The notes below the pieces were generated by a model. It had not been told where the DNA came from, ran no database searches, and was given only the letters and a program-made list of their open reading frames with translations. The position numbers and the translations under genes were made by a program. From JAVVHH01 sp965199585 (GTDB lineage: Bacteria > Pseudomonadota > Alphaproteobacteria > Acetobacterales > Acetobacteraceae), in contig CBDASI010000002.1 of NCBI GenBank assembly GCA_965199585.1, positions 1,674,001 to 1,738,000 on the forward strand: a DNA stretch of 64,000 nt, read 5' to 3'. Shown piece after piece: positions 55,105 to 63,967 of this stretch (position 1 is its first letter; every line of letters begins with the position of its first letter).

Positions 55105-56046
55105 CTATCTGAGCCGCTCGAGAACGACGACCTGGCTCAACTGCTCCGCGGTCAGCGGCGCGGCCATGAACTTGAAGCGGACCGCGTCGTCCATCACCGA
55201 TTGCAGGCCGCTAATCTGGTCGGGCGCAATGGCGGCCTTGGGGAAGAACTTGTCCCGCGTGTCGCGCGCCACCGCTTCGGGCACGCCGGCGAAGGCCGCG
55301 TAGTCCTTCAAGACGGCGTCGTCGGCATACATGGCGTCGATCGTCTCGCGATATGCCTGCATGAACCGCGTCAACGGTGCCGTCTTCTGCGCCAGGACCG
55401 CGCCATGGGTGATCAGCACGCGGATCGTCTGGCCCTGGGCGGCCCTGATCTGGCCGCCGTCGAAGATCGAGCGGATCTTGCCGTCGCGCAGCGCCTCGAC
55501 GCCGAACGGGGCGGCGGCCCAGCCGACGTCGATCTGGCCCGACATCGTCTGGGTATAAGTCGCGGGCGGGCTGCCGGTGGCAACCATCCTGAACGGCACG
55601 CCGAATTGGGCGAGCGCCATCCGCCCGACCGTGTCGGTCGAGGAGCCGTTGGTGGAAAAGGCGACGGTCTTGCCCTCCAGGTCGGCGACGGTTTTGAGCG
55701 GCGAGCCGGCCGAGACATACCAGTAGAGGTCGGCCGCACCGGTGGTCTCGGCGCCGATGATGCGGACGGGCGCGCCCTTGGACGCGGCGCCGAGCACGCC
55801 CAGCGTGCCGGCGGCCACGCCGATATCGACGGAGCGGGACAGCACCGCCTGCTGCGTCTCGCCGCCGCCCGAGGTGTAGAGAATGTCGAGCTCGAGATCG
55901 TGCCGCTTGAAGATGCCGGCGCGCTGGCCGAGTTCGGCGACCGAGGTGTCCCAATTGCCGCGCTGCCCGACCGCCAGCTTCAGCGTCTCGGCGTCGGCCC
56001 CGGCCGAGAGCAGCGCGAGCAGGGCGCCGATCCAGAGCCGCCGCAT
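55105..56046 (-). CDS. NMT1/SsuA-type substrate-binding protein (copy 1)
   Basis: A 313-residue periplasmic protein with a signal peptide (LWIGALLALLSAGADAETLK). Conserved blocks are GQRGNWDTSVAELGQRAGIF, VDIGVAAGTLGVLGAASKGA, KTVAFSTNGSSTDTVGR and TYTQTMSGQIDVGWAAAPFG, following the NMT1-like family. Its neighbour is a clear paralogue. The last gene of a seven-gene minus-strand operon. Start is ATG 56046; a GTG at 56052 is also in frame. Confidence 0.86.
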   Translation of the reverse strand: MRRLWIGALLALLSAGADAETLKLAVGQRGNWDTSVAELGQRAGIFKRHDLELDILYTSGGGETQQAVLSRSVDIGVAAGTLGVLGAASKGAPVRIIGAETTGAADLYWYVSAGSPLKTVADLEGKTVAFSTNGSSTDTVGRMALAQFGVPFRMVATGSPPATYTQTMSGQIDVGWAAAPFGVEALRDGKIRSIFDGGQIRAAQGQTIRVLITHGAVLAQKTAPLTRFMQAYRETIDAMYADDAVLKDYAAFAGVPEAVARDTRDKFFPKAAIAPDQISGLQSVMDDAVRFKFMAAPLTAEQLSQVVVLERLR

Positions 56047-56048
56047 GA

Positions 56049-56999
56049 TCACTGCGCCGCCTGCTTGTTCTGCACCAGGGTCGTGATCTGGTCCGGGCGC
56101 AAGGGAGCAGCCAAAAACTTCAGGCCGACGGCCTCCTGCGACAAGCCGTCGAGGCCGCGGATCCGGTCCGGCTCCATGTTGGCGCGCGGGTAGAACTCGT
56201 CGCGGACCTCCTTGGCCAGCGCCGGCGTGACGCCGGCCCATTTCGCGTAGGCGTCGAGCGCCGCCGGGTCGGCGTAGAGCCAGGCCAGCGTCTCGCGGTA
56301 GGCGGCCATGTAGCGGTCGATCGCGTCGGCCTTGCGCGCGACGGCGCCGGCATTGGCGATCATGACGCGGACGGATTGGTCGGCGAAGTCCGGCACGTCG
56401 CTGCCGCGGCCGACGATGCGGGTGCGCCCGGTCTGCGCGGCCTCGACGCCGAAGGGTGGCGAGGCCCAGCCGATGTCGATCTGGCCGGACATGGTTTGGG
56501 TGAAGGTGGAGGCCGGGCTGCCGGCAGCAACGGGGTTGAGCTTGATGTCGAACACGCGCTGGAAGCCGCGCACGACCAGGTCGGTGGAGGAGCCCGTGGT
56601 GGAAAAGGCGATGCTCTTGCCGGCGGCCTCCTTGATCGAGTGGATCGGGGAGGGGGCGGGCACATACCAGTAGAGGTCGCGCGCGCCGACCATCGAGTTG
56701 CCGATGATGCGCACCGGCGCGCCTTTGCCGAACGCGCCGAGCACGCCGTAGGTGCCGACGCCGATCCCGATGTCGACGCTGCCGGAGATGACGGCCTGCT
56801 GCGTCTGCCCGCCGCCCTCGGTGTAGAGGATCTCGAGCGTCAGGCCATGTTTCTTGAAGAAGCCGGCGTCCTGGCCGAGTTCTGAGACGCTGTTCTCCCA
56901 GTTGCCGCGCTGGCCAATGGCGAGCTTGAGCAGGTCTTCGGCGCTGGCCGGGGTGGCGAGTGCCGCGGAGAGCAGCAAGGCGGCGAGAAGGCGGCGCAT
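56049..56999 (-). CDS. NMT1/SsuA-type substrate-binding protein (copy 2)
   Basis: A 316-residue paralogue with a cleavable leader (LAALLLSAALATPASAEDLL), IGQRGNWENSVSELGQDAGF, VDIGIGVGTYGVLGAFGKGA and FTQTMSGQIDIGWASPPFGV. It shares the core signature positions with copy 1. Two adjacent copies suggest gene duplication and divergent ligand preference for one transporter. It ends two bases before copy 1 begins. Confidence 0.86.
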   Translation of the reverse strand: MRRLLAALLLSAALATPASAEDLLKLAIGQRGNWENSVSELGQDAGFFKKHGLTLEILYTEGGGQTQQAVISGSVDIGIGVGTYGVLGAFGKGAPVRIIGNSMVGARDLYWYVPAPSPIHSIKEAAGKSIAFSTTGSSTDLVVRGFQRVFDIKLNPVAAGSPASTFTQTMSGQIDIGWASPPFGVEAAQTGRTRIVGRGSDVPDFADQSVRVMIANAGAVARKADAIDRYMAAYRETLAWLYADPAALDAYAKWAGVTPALAKEVRDEFYPRANMEPDRIRGLDGLSQEAVGLKFLAAPLRPDQITTLVQNKQAAQ

Positions 57000-57002
57000 G
57001 GT

Positions 57003-57761
57003 CTAATTCTCCCTGGCGGTGGAGCCGGCGGCGCGGCGCGCGGCGTGGCCGATCGCGATGTTGATGGCCGCGGCGAAGCCGACGACGACGATGAGCAGGC
57101 CATACATGCGCGGCATGTCGAACCGGGCGTAGGCCTGCATGACGAGGAAGCCGATGCCCTGGTTCGACAGTTTGGTTTCCGCCAGCAGCACGCCGATCAG
57201 CGCCACCCCGAAGCCGAGCCGGACGCCATTCAGCATCGGCGCCACCGCGGCCGGCAGGTATACCTTCACCACCGTCTGATGCGTCTTGGCGCGGAACGAG
57301 CGCGCCACCCGCAACAGCACGGGGTCGACGCCGCGGACGGCGGCGGCCGTGCTGAGCAGGACGGGGAAGAAGCAGGAGACCGCACCCATGGCCACCTTCG
57401 AGCCGGGCCCGACACCGCAGAACAGGATCAGCACCGGGAACAGGATGATCTTCGGGGTCGGCGCCAGCCACATCATCCAGCGCTCGAGGGCGGCCGCGAT
57501 GAAGGCCGACGCCCCGAACACCAGGCCCGCCGCGACGCCGAGCGCGCCGCCGATCGCCAGCGCGGCGGCGAGCTCCCCGCCGGTGACCAGTGCGTTAGTC
57601 CAGAAGCCCGGATCGGCGAGCACGCCCCCGAGCCCGGCCGCCAAGGCCCCGAGCGGCGGCACCACATCCTTGAATAGCAGCCCCGACAGCGCCAGCGCCT
57701 GCCAGGCCGCCAGCAGCAGCACGGCAGCCGCCAGCCGCGGCAGCAGCGTGCCGGACCGCAT
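57003..57761 (-). CDS. SsuC/TauC-type ABC permease (first)
   Basis: A 252-residue inner-membrane permease (BPD_transp_1) with about six helices. The EAA-type loop is SFRAKTHQTVVKVYLPAAVA and the family WMMWLAPTPKIILFPVLILF follows helix 3. The ATG at 57761 overlaps the upstream permease stop by one base; ATG 57782 is an alternative. Pairs with the second permease, so the importer has a heterodimeric channel, unusual for SsuC systems that often use a homodimer. Confidence 0.87.
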   Translation of the reverse strand: MRSGTLLPRLAAAVLLLAAWQALALSGLLFKDVVPPLGALAAGLGGVLADPGFWTNALVTGGELAAALAIGGALGVAAGLVFGASAFIAAALERWMMWLAPTPKIILFPVLILFCGVGPGSKVAMGAVSCFFPVLLSTAAAVRGVDPVLLRVARSFRAKTHQTVVKVYLPAAVAPMLNGVRLGFGVALIGVLLAETKLSNQGIGFLVMQAYARFDMPRMYGLLIVVVGFAAAINIAIGHAARRAAGSTAREN

Positions 57762-58510
57762 CAGCCCCGCCGCCGCAGCCATCGCTCGCCTCCGTCGAGC
57801 GTCGCGAAGAAGCAGACGCTGACCAGCACCACGAACCCGATCGCCGCCCAGGTCCCGGGCAGGTCGTAGCGCTCCGAGAGGTCGTTGATCAGCGCGCCGA
57901 GGCCGCCGAGATTGATCAGGAACTCGACGCCGACCACGTTGATCAGCCCGAACATCAGCGCCAGCCGCAGCCCGGTGAACACGCTCGGCAACGCGGCCGG
58001 CAGCAGTATCCGGCGGAACTCGGCCGCTCGGCTCATCCCGAGCGAGCGCCCGACCGCCAGCAGCACCGGCCGTACCGCGGCGAAGCCTGCCACCGTCTGC
58101 AACACCACCGGCGGCAGCGCGGAGGCGAACGCGATCACCACCACCGTCAGCGACGACCGCCCGAACATTACCAGGAACAACGGATACGCCAGCACCAGCG
58201 GCGCCGCCGCCAGCACGGCGACCCAGGGCTCGAAGGAGCGCCGCATCAGCGGCCAGCGATACAGCGCCGCCCCGAGCGCCGTCCCGAGCAGCGTCGCCAG
58301 CGCGCCGGCCGCGAACGTCTCGCCCACCGTCACCATGAACCGGGACGTGACATGTTCTTCCGTCACGAGCCGCGGCAGCGCAGCCGCGATCTCGCTCGGG
58401 CGCGGCACCGTGTATTCGTCGACCAAGCCGGCGCCGATCGCCCATTGCAGGAGCAGGACCAGCGACACCACCAGGCCGATCCCCAACAGCGGCGCCGCGG
58501 TCTGCCTCAC
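57761..58510 (-). CDS. SsuC/TauC-type ABC permease (second)
   Basis: A 249-residue permease with LVLLLQWAIGAGLVDEYTVP at the N-terminus, then GETFAAGALATLLGTALGAA and the ATPase-contact loop GRSLGMSRAAEFRRILLPAA. The GTG start overlaps the ATPase stop as GTGA. Together with the ATPase and tandem binding proteins it forms an aromatic- or sulfonate-type importer. Confidence 0.87.
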   Translation of the reverse strand: MRQTAAPLLGIGLVVSLVLLLQWAIGAGLVDEYTVPRPSEIAAALPRLVTEEHVTSRFMVTVGETFAAGALATLLGTALGAALYRWPLMRRSFEPWVAVLAAAPLVLAYPLFLVMFGRSSLTVVVIAFASALPPVVLQTVAGFAAVRPVLLAVGRSLGMSRAAEFRRILLPAALPSVFTGLRLALMFGLINVVGVEFLINLGGLGALINDLSERYDLPGTWAAIGFVVLVSVCFFATLDGGERWLRRRG

Positions 58511-59337
58511 CCTCCGGCTTCCTGCATGCCGCGGGAGGCCTCTTCGCGCAGGTCGGCCCAGAGTGACGCCACGGCAGCACCGAAGGCCGGGCTGGTGACG
58601 GCGTCGCCGGTGCGGGGGCGCGGCAGCTCGATGATGACGAAGCGCTTGAGCCGGCCCGGCCGGTAGGTCATGACCAGGACCCGGTCGGAGAGCTGCACCG
58701 CCTCGGTGATGCTATGGGTGATCAGCAAGGTGGTCTGCCGCAGCTCTTGCTGGATCTGCAGCACCTTGTCGCCCAGCAGCAGTCGCGTCTGTTCGTCCAG
58801 CGCCGCGAAGGGCTCGTCCATCAGGAGGAGCCGCGGCTTGGCCGCGAGGGTGCGCGCGATGCAGACGCGCTGGCGCATCCCGCCCGACAGCTCGGAGGGC
58901 ATGCGCCGCTCGAAGCCGCGCAAACCGACCATGTCGATGAAGCGCTTGGCCTGCTCGTGCCGGGCGGCCTTCGATAGCCCTGCGAGTTCGAGCGGAAAGG
59001 CGACGTTGTCGATGACGCTCCGCCACGGGAAGCAGGATTCCTCCTGGAATACCGTGCCGACCGCCGGGTGCGGCCCGCGCACCGGCTGACCCTCGACGCT
59101 GACCTGTCCGCTCGTCGGCGTCTGCAGCCCGGCGATGATGTTGAACAGGGTCGACTTGCCGCAGCCGGACGGGCCGATGACGGAGACGAACTCGCCCGGA
59201 CGAATGTCGAACGAGACGTCTTCGACCGCCGTCACGCCGTCGGTCGGCGAGCCGAACCGCTTGGTCAGCCCGGCGACCGACAACATGGCGGTATCGCTCG
59301 ATACCGCTGCCGTGACGGTCGCCAGGGCGGCGCTCAC
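58507..59337 (-). CDS. SsuB/TauB-type ABC ATPase
   Basis: A 276-residue ATPase: LSVAGLTKRFGSPTDGVTAV, Walker A GPSGCGKST, signature LSGGMRQRVCIARTL, Walker B LLLMDEPFAALDEQTR and switch His THSITEAVQL. The GTG at 59337 overlaps the stop of the TPP-enzyme gene as GTGA; an ATG at 59286 would cut 17 residues and is also possible. A perfect ggtatcg/cgatacc palindrome covers 59291-59306. Confidence 0.9.
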   Translation of the reverse strand: MSAALATVTAAVSSDTAMLSVAGLTKRFGSPTDGVTAVEDVSFDIRPGEFVSVIGPSGCGKSTLFNIIAGLQTPTSGQVSVEGQPVRGPHPAVGTVFQEESCFPWRSVIDNVAFPLELAGLSKAARHEQAKRFIDMVGLRGFERRMPSELSGGMRQRVCIARTLAAKPRLLLMDEPFAALDEQTRLLLGDKVLQIQQELRQTTLLITHSITEAVQLSDRVLVMTYRPGRLKRFVIIELPRPRTGDAVTSPAFGAAVASLWADLREEASRGMQEAGG

Positions 59338-61130
59338 TTGTCGTGCCGCACGAGCGCCGAGGCCATCGCCGGCGTGTATCCGGGCGCCACGCGGACATCG
59401 ACGACGGCAACCCCGCCCGCCTCGACGACGGCGATCGCGTCGGCGAAGGCCGGGCCCAGATCCGCCGCGTGCTTCACCGGGCCGAACCCGGTCGCGCCCT
59501 GCGCCCGCGCCAGGCCGGCGATGTCCAGTTCCGGATCGGTCATGCGTTGACCGATCCACTTGTTCTCGACGGGTCGGCCACGCTCGCGCGCCATGCGCTC
59601 TTGATGCACCTCGTCGTTGAAGAAGGACTGGTTGTTGGCCACCACGAGCAGCAGCGGGATACGGTAGTGCACGGCCGTCCAGAGCGCGGTCACGCCCATG
59701 AGGAAGTCGCCGTCGCCGCAGACGGAGACGGGAAGCCGCCCGGAGCCGCGCAGCGCGAGCGCGGCGCCAACGGAAATTCCCGGGCCGCCCCCGATGCCGC
59801 CGCCGCCGTCGGAGCCGAGATAGTCGAGTGGATGGCGGAACGGCCAGAATGCTCCGTCCCAGGACAGCGGCAGGTGCAGCAGCGACACCGCCCTCGCGCC
59901 GACGGATTCGAACAATGCGGCCGCCAGATGCGGCACCGCGAGCGCCGCCTTGGGGTCGGGCTGCGGGGCCACCCAATGCCGCGGCGCGGCCGTGCCCGCC
60001 GGTAGCGATGCCAGCACCGCCGCGACGGTCGCGTCCGGATCGGCCGCGACGAACAGGTCGACGGGCGGCAGGCTCTGGTGATCCGCGCTCCAGCCGTTGT
60101 GCAGCGCGTGATCGAGCGAGACCTGGACGATGCGCCCGCCCGGCGAGGCGCCACCGAACGCCGCCTTGAGCGTGCCGCCCAGATCGACCCAGTCGAGCGA
60201 CAGGATGAGGTCGGCCTCGCGCAGCGCCGCCGCCGTCTCGGGCGCCGGAAACACGCCGGGCTGGCCGACATGCAACGGATGGTCGGTCGGGAACGCCGCG
60301 CCGACCTTCAGGTCGGTCGCCACCCGCGCATCGAGCGCTTCGGCCAGCTGTATGCGCCGGCCCCATTCCGCTTCGCCGCGCCCGACCCGTCCGGCCAGGA
60401 TCACCGGACGCGACGCCTCGCGCAGCATGTGCGAGAGCTGCTCGACCGTCGCCGCGTCCGGCGCGGTGGACAGGCGCGGCATGAACCGCGCCGGGTCGAG
60501 CGTCGGGAGGGATTCGGCCAGCGGTGCTTCCTGCATCGCCGCATCGAGATTGACGTAGACCGGGCCGCACGGGGCCGTCCGCGCCAACCAGGCGGCGCGG
60601 AACAAGGCTTCGCGCGCGGCGGCGGGGGAGGCCGGTTGGGCGTCCCATTTCACGTAGGGGCGCACGATCGCGCCCTGATCCTGTGCCGTGTGGATCCAGT
60701 CGATCCACGGGCGCCGCTTGGCCGCGTCGACCGGCCCGGTCGCGCCCAGCACGATGACCGGCATGCGGTCGCACCAGGCGTTGAAGATCGCCATGGTGGC
60801 GTGGAACAGCCCGACATTGGAGTGCACCGCCGCCAGCATCGGCGTGCCGGTCACCTTGGCCCAGCCCTGCGCGATGGCGACGGCGTGCTCCTCGTGTAGA
60901 CAGAGCAGCATCTGCGGCGCGGCGTTGCCGAGATGGTTGACCAGGCTGTCGTGCAGCCCGCGATACGACGCGCCGGGGTTCAGAGCGACATACGGGATGG
61001 CGAGGTCGCGCAACGCCTCGGCGACCGCGTCGCTGCCGAACAGCGCCGTGCCGGGCGACCCGGTCGGCCGTTCGAGAATCGCCGCCGGGTCGTCGGTGCG
61101 GGCGGTGGTGGGCAGGATGGTATCCGGCAT
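59334..61130 (-). CDS. Thiamine-diphosphate-dependent decarboxylase/ligase family enzyme
   Basis: A 598-residue ThDP enzyme of the benzoylformate decarboxylase/acetolactate synthase superfamily: catalytic Glu in LLCLHEEHAVAIAQGW (near 78), a central FAD-like domain segment, and the ThDP-binding block GDGDFLMGVTALWTAV (near 470) continuing to ANNQSFFNDE. Such enzymes decarboxylate 2-oxoacids or join them. With a coupled aldehyde dehydrogenase and importer, a benzoylformate- or aryl-2-oxoacid-type reaction is a reasonable inference; acetolactate synthase-like use is the alternative. ATG 61130 precedes a disordered start; 41 bp separate it from the dehydrogenase. Confidence 0.82.
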   Translation of the reverse strand: MPDTILPTTARTDDPAAILERPTGSPGTALFGSDAVAEALRDLAIPYVALNPGASYRGLHDSLVNHLGNAAPQMLLCLHEEHAVAIAQGWAKVTGTPMLAAVHSNVGLFHATMAIFNAWCDRMPVIVLGATGPVDAAKRRPWIDWIHTAQDQGAIVRPYVKWDAQPASPAAAREALFRAAWLARTAPCGPVYVNLDAAMQEAPLAESLPTLDPARFMPRLSTAPDAATVEQLSHMLREASRPVILAGRVGRGEAEWGRRIQLAEALDARVATDLKVGAAFPTDHPLHVGQPGVFPAPETAAALREADLILSLDWVDLGGTLKAAFGGASPGGRIVQVSLDHALHNGWSADHQSLPPVDLFVAADPDATVAAVLASLPAGTAAPRHWVAPQPDPKAALAVPHLAAALFESVGARAVSLLHLPLSWDGAFWPFRHPLDYLGSDGGGGIGGGPGISVGAALALRGSGRLPVSVCGDGDFLMGVTALWTAVHYRIPLLLVVANNQSFFNDEVHQERMARERGRPVENKWIGQRMTDPELDIAGLARAQGATGFGPVKHAADLGPAFADAIAVVEAGGVAVVDVRVAPGYTPAMASALVRHDK

Positions 61131-61171
61131 TTCTCTCCCCGGAGCGCGTCTGCGGCGCCCTCGATTGGTTG

Positions 61172-62644
61172 TCAGGCCGGCTTGAACCGGATGTGAACGT
61201 TCTTCTCCTGCGTGAAGGCCAGGAGTTCCTCCAGGCATTCCTCGCGCCCGAGGCCGGATTGCTTGAACCCGCCGAAGGGCGTGCCGAGGAAGTGCTTGGA
61301 GACCTCGTTGACCCAGACGAAGCCGGCTTGCACGGCGGCCGCGGTGCGGTGCGCGCGATGGATGTCGTTGGTCCAGATCGAGCAGGTCAGGCCGTATTCG
61401 GGCCGGTTGACCTGCTCGATCATCGTCGCCTCGTCGGACCATTTCAGCACCGCGAGCACCGGGCCGAAGATCTCCTCGCGGGCGATGGTCATCTCCGGCG
61501 TCACGTCGGCGAAGATCGTCGGCTCGACGAAGAAGCCGTCCTGCAGGGCGGCGTCGTCGGGCGGGGCACCGCCGCAGACCAGGCGCGCGCCCTCGGCCTT
61601 CGCCGTCTCGATGTAGCGCAGCGTCTTCTCGTGCTGGGCGCGGCTGGCCAGGGCGCCCATGGTCGTGGCCGGGTCGGTCGGCAGGCCCGGACGGAACCGC
61701 GCCGCCTTCTCGGCCAGGCGGTCGATCACCGCGTCGTAGATGTCCGCGTGGATGAACGCGCGGCTCGTGGAGCCGCAGGACTGGCCGCACCAGGTGAAGT
61801 TCATACCGGCCACGGCGGCGCTGGCCACCGTCTCCGGTTCCGCGTCCGGAAAGCCGATCAGGGCGTTCTTGCCGCCCAGTTCGAGGAGCACCGGCTTGAT
61901 CGTCTCGGAAGCGGACCGCATGACGGCCCGGCCGGTCGCGACCGACCCGATCAGCGCCACCATGGCGACATCCGGATGTTCGGCCAGCCGCGCGCCGGCC
62001 TCGCGGCCCCCGGGGACGACGTTGAACACGCCGGGCGGGAGCAGCGGCCCCAGCAGTTCGGCGAGGCGCAGCGCGGAAAGCGGCGCCTGCTCCGGCGGCT
62101 TGACGATCACGGCGTTGCCGGCGGCCAGCGGTGCGGCGGATTTGCCGGCGCAGAACATGAACGGGTGATTGAACGGGATGATGCGCGCGACCACCCCGCG
62201 CGGCTCGCGGATGGAGAAGTTCACCGCGTCCGGCCCCATCGGGATCGACTGGCCCTTCATCTCGGTCACCAACCCGGCGAAGAACTCCATCTGCGCGGCC
62301 GCGATCGCCACGTCGCCGGCCATCTCGGTGACCGGGTTGCCGCCGTCTAGCGCGTCCAGGGCGGCCAACTCGCGGCCGTTGCGGCGCAGGATCGCCGCGG
62401 CCTCGCGCAGAATGCGGCCACGTTCGAGAGGAGCGACATTGCGCCAGAGCTTGAAGCCGTCGAGCGCTGCCGCGACGGCGCGATCGACGTCGGCGGTGGC
62501 GGCGTCGGCGATGCTGCACAGCAGGCTGCCGGTCGCCGGGCTGAGCACGTCGACGCGGCTGCCCTGGACGGCCTCATGCCACTGCCCGCCGTAATACAGC
62601 CCTCTTGCGTCGGGAAGCACGGCTTGGTTCGGCATGACGTTCAT
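61172..62644 (-). CDS. Aldehyde dehydrogenase (NAD(P)+)
   Basis: A 490-residue ALDH-superfamily enzyme. The general base Glu is in ELGGKN (near 253), the nucleophile Cys in WCGQSCGSTSR (near 289), and the cofactor-binding Lys in VIVKPPEQAPLSALR. EIFGPVLAVLKW is near 385. First gene of the minus-strand operon. The ATG at 62644 is preceded by GGAGGG about 10 bp upstream; an ATG at 62635 is also possible. It probably oxidises the aldehyde made by the adjacent decarboxylase to an acid. Divergent from the MarR regulator. Confidence 0.92.
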   Translation of the reverse strand: MNVMPNQAVLPDARGLYYGGQWHEAVQGSRVDVLSPATGSLLCSIADAATADVDRAVAAALDGFKLWRNVAPLERGRILREAAAILRRNGRELAALDALDGGNPVTEMAGDVAIAAAQMEFFAGLVTEMKGQSIPMGPDAVNFSIREPRGVVARIIPFNHPFMFCAGKSAAPLAAGNAVIVKPPEQAPLSALRLAELLGPLLPPGVFNVVPGGREAGARLAEHPDVAMVALIGSVATGRAVMRSASETIKPVLLELGGKNALIGFPDAEPETVASAAVAGMNFTWCGQSCGSTSRAFIHADIYDAVIDRLAEKAARFRPGLPTDPATTMGALASRAQHEKTLRYIETAKAEGARLVCGGAPPDDAALQDGFFVEPTIFADVTPEMTIAREEIFGPVLAVLKWSDEATMIEQVNRPEYGLTCSIWTNDIHRAHRTAAAVQAGFVWVNEVSKHFLGTPFGGFKQSGLGREECLEELLAFTQEKNVHIRFKPA

Positions 62645-62778
62645 CTCGCCCGATCCCTCCAGTATTATTGACCATCCGGCCATATTGCTTGGATTGACCG
62701 TATACCCCCGATCATCCTATCGTCAATGCCAACAAGGCAAGCCGAAGAAACGTGCTGTAATAAGTTCCGCGAGCTGTG

Positions 62779-63237
62779 ATGGAAACCGCCGTAATCGACG
62801 ACATTCTCGACATGCCCGGTCACTTGATCCGTCGGGTCAAGCAATTATCGACGGCGCTGTTCATCGAAGAGTGTGCCGAGTTCGACATGACGTCGGTTCA
62901 GTTCGCCGCGTTGCGGATGATCGCCGGCCATCCCGGCGTCGATGCGACCCGGCTGTCGGCCCTGATCGCGTTCGACCGGTCGACGATCGGGGACGTGCTC
63001 GACCGCATGGAGACGAAAGGCTGGATCGTCCGTAAGCCGGCACCAGGCGACCGGCGCATCAAGCTGATCGAGCTATCAGCCGACGGAGCGTCGTTGCTGC
63101 GCCGTGTCGGGCCGGCGGTGCACCGGGTTCAGGAGCGCATCCTGGCGCCGCTGGACCCGGCCGACCGCAGCGCGTTCATCCGCATCCTGCAACAACTCGC
63201 CGATACCAAGAACGAACGCCCGAACGGGCCAGCCTAG
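62779..63237 (+). CDS. MarR-family transcriptional regulator
   Basis: A 152-residue winged-HTH protein: LRMIAGHPGVDATRLSALIA, recognition helix DRSTIGDVLDRMETKGWI and wing RKPAPGDRRIKLIELS. The ATG at 62779 is chosen; a GTG at 62776 adds one residue. Divergent from the dehydrogenase operon and co-directional with the aldolase-family gene. The 134-bp divergent region holds the symmetrical tgcc-aacaa-ggca (62727-62739), a possible operator. Confidence 0.88.
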   Translation: METAVIDDILDMPGHLIRRVKQLSTALFIEECAEFDMTSVQFAALRMIAGHPGVDATRLSALIAFDRSTIGDVLDRMETKGWIVRKPAPGDRRIKLIELSADGASLLRRVGPAVHRVQERILAPLDPADRSAFIRILQQLADTKNERPNGPA

Positions 63238-63247
63238 GAGTGAAACA

Positions 63248-63967
63248 TTGTCCGCATCCCCCGATCTGATCGCCGACCTGGTCGCCGCGAACCACATCCT
63301 GTTCGATCAGGGGGTGGTGGATGCGTTCGGCCACATCAGCGTCCGCCACGATCAGCGGCCGGACCGTTTTCTGCTGGCCCGCAACATGGCGCCGGGCAAC
63401 GTCACCGCCGACGACATCCTGGAGTTCGACCTCGATGGCAACGCGGTCGATGCCGGCGGACGTAAGGTCTATCTGGAGCGCTTCATCCACGGTGAGTTGT
63501 ATCGGGCCCGGCCCGACGTGATGTCCGTCGTGCATTCCCATTCGCACAACATCGTCCCGCTGAGCACGGTCAAGGGCACGCCGCTGCGCGCGATCTTCCA
63601 CATGGCCGGCTTCATCGGCGAGGCTGCGCCCGTGTTCGAGATCCGCGACGCCGGCGGCGACGGGACCGACCTGCTGATCACCGACAACCGGCTCGGTGCC
63701 GCGCTGGCGGCGACGTTCGCCGGTTCCGACATCGCGCTCATGCGCGGCCACGGCTCCACGGTGGTTGCCAACTCGATCCCGCTGGCGGTGTACCGCGCCG
63801 TGTATGCCGAGCTGAACGCGCGTTATCAGCTGCAGGCGAGCTCGCTCGGCGATGTCACCTATTTGACTGCAGCGGAGGGCTTGGCGTGCACCAACCGCGT
63901 CGAAGGCCAGGTGCAGCGCCCGTGGGAGTTCTGGAAGGCGGAAGCGGCCAAGCGCCGGGCTGCCTGA
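63248..63967 (+). CDS. Class II aldolase/adducin-family protein, possibly an aromatic-acid decarboxylase
   Basis: A 239-residue zinc-dependent fold: GVVDAFGHISVRHD (phosphate/ligand loop with the conserved His), zinc-binding VVHSHSHNIVPL (near 98), LMRGHGSTVVANS (third His) and a helical end. Family members are fuculose/ribulose aldolases, but also decarboxylases of aromatic acids such as 3,4-dihydroxyphthalate decarboxylase. The TTG at 63248 has AGGAG seven bases upstream and is coupled to the MarR gene by a 10-bp gap. Context favours decarboxylation, but this is inference. An ATG at 63983 (MQFHLD) may open another gene cut by the window edge. Confidence 0.78.
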   Translation: MSASPDLIADLVAANHILFDQGVVDAFGHISVRHDQRPDRFLLARNMAPGNVTADDILEFDLDGNAVDAGGRKVYLERFIHGELYRARPDVMSVVHSHSHNIVPLSTVKGTPLRAIFHMAGFIGEAAPVFEIRDAGGDGTDLLITDNRLGAALAATFAGSDIALMRGHGSTVVANSIPLAVYRAVYAELNARYQLQASSLGDVTYLTAAEGLACTNRVEGQVQRPWEFWKAEAAKRRAA

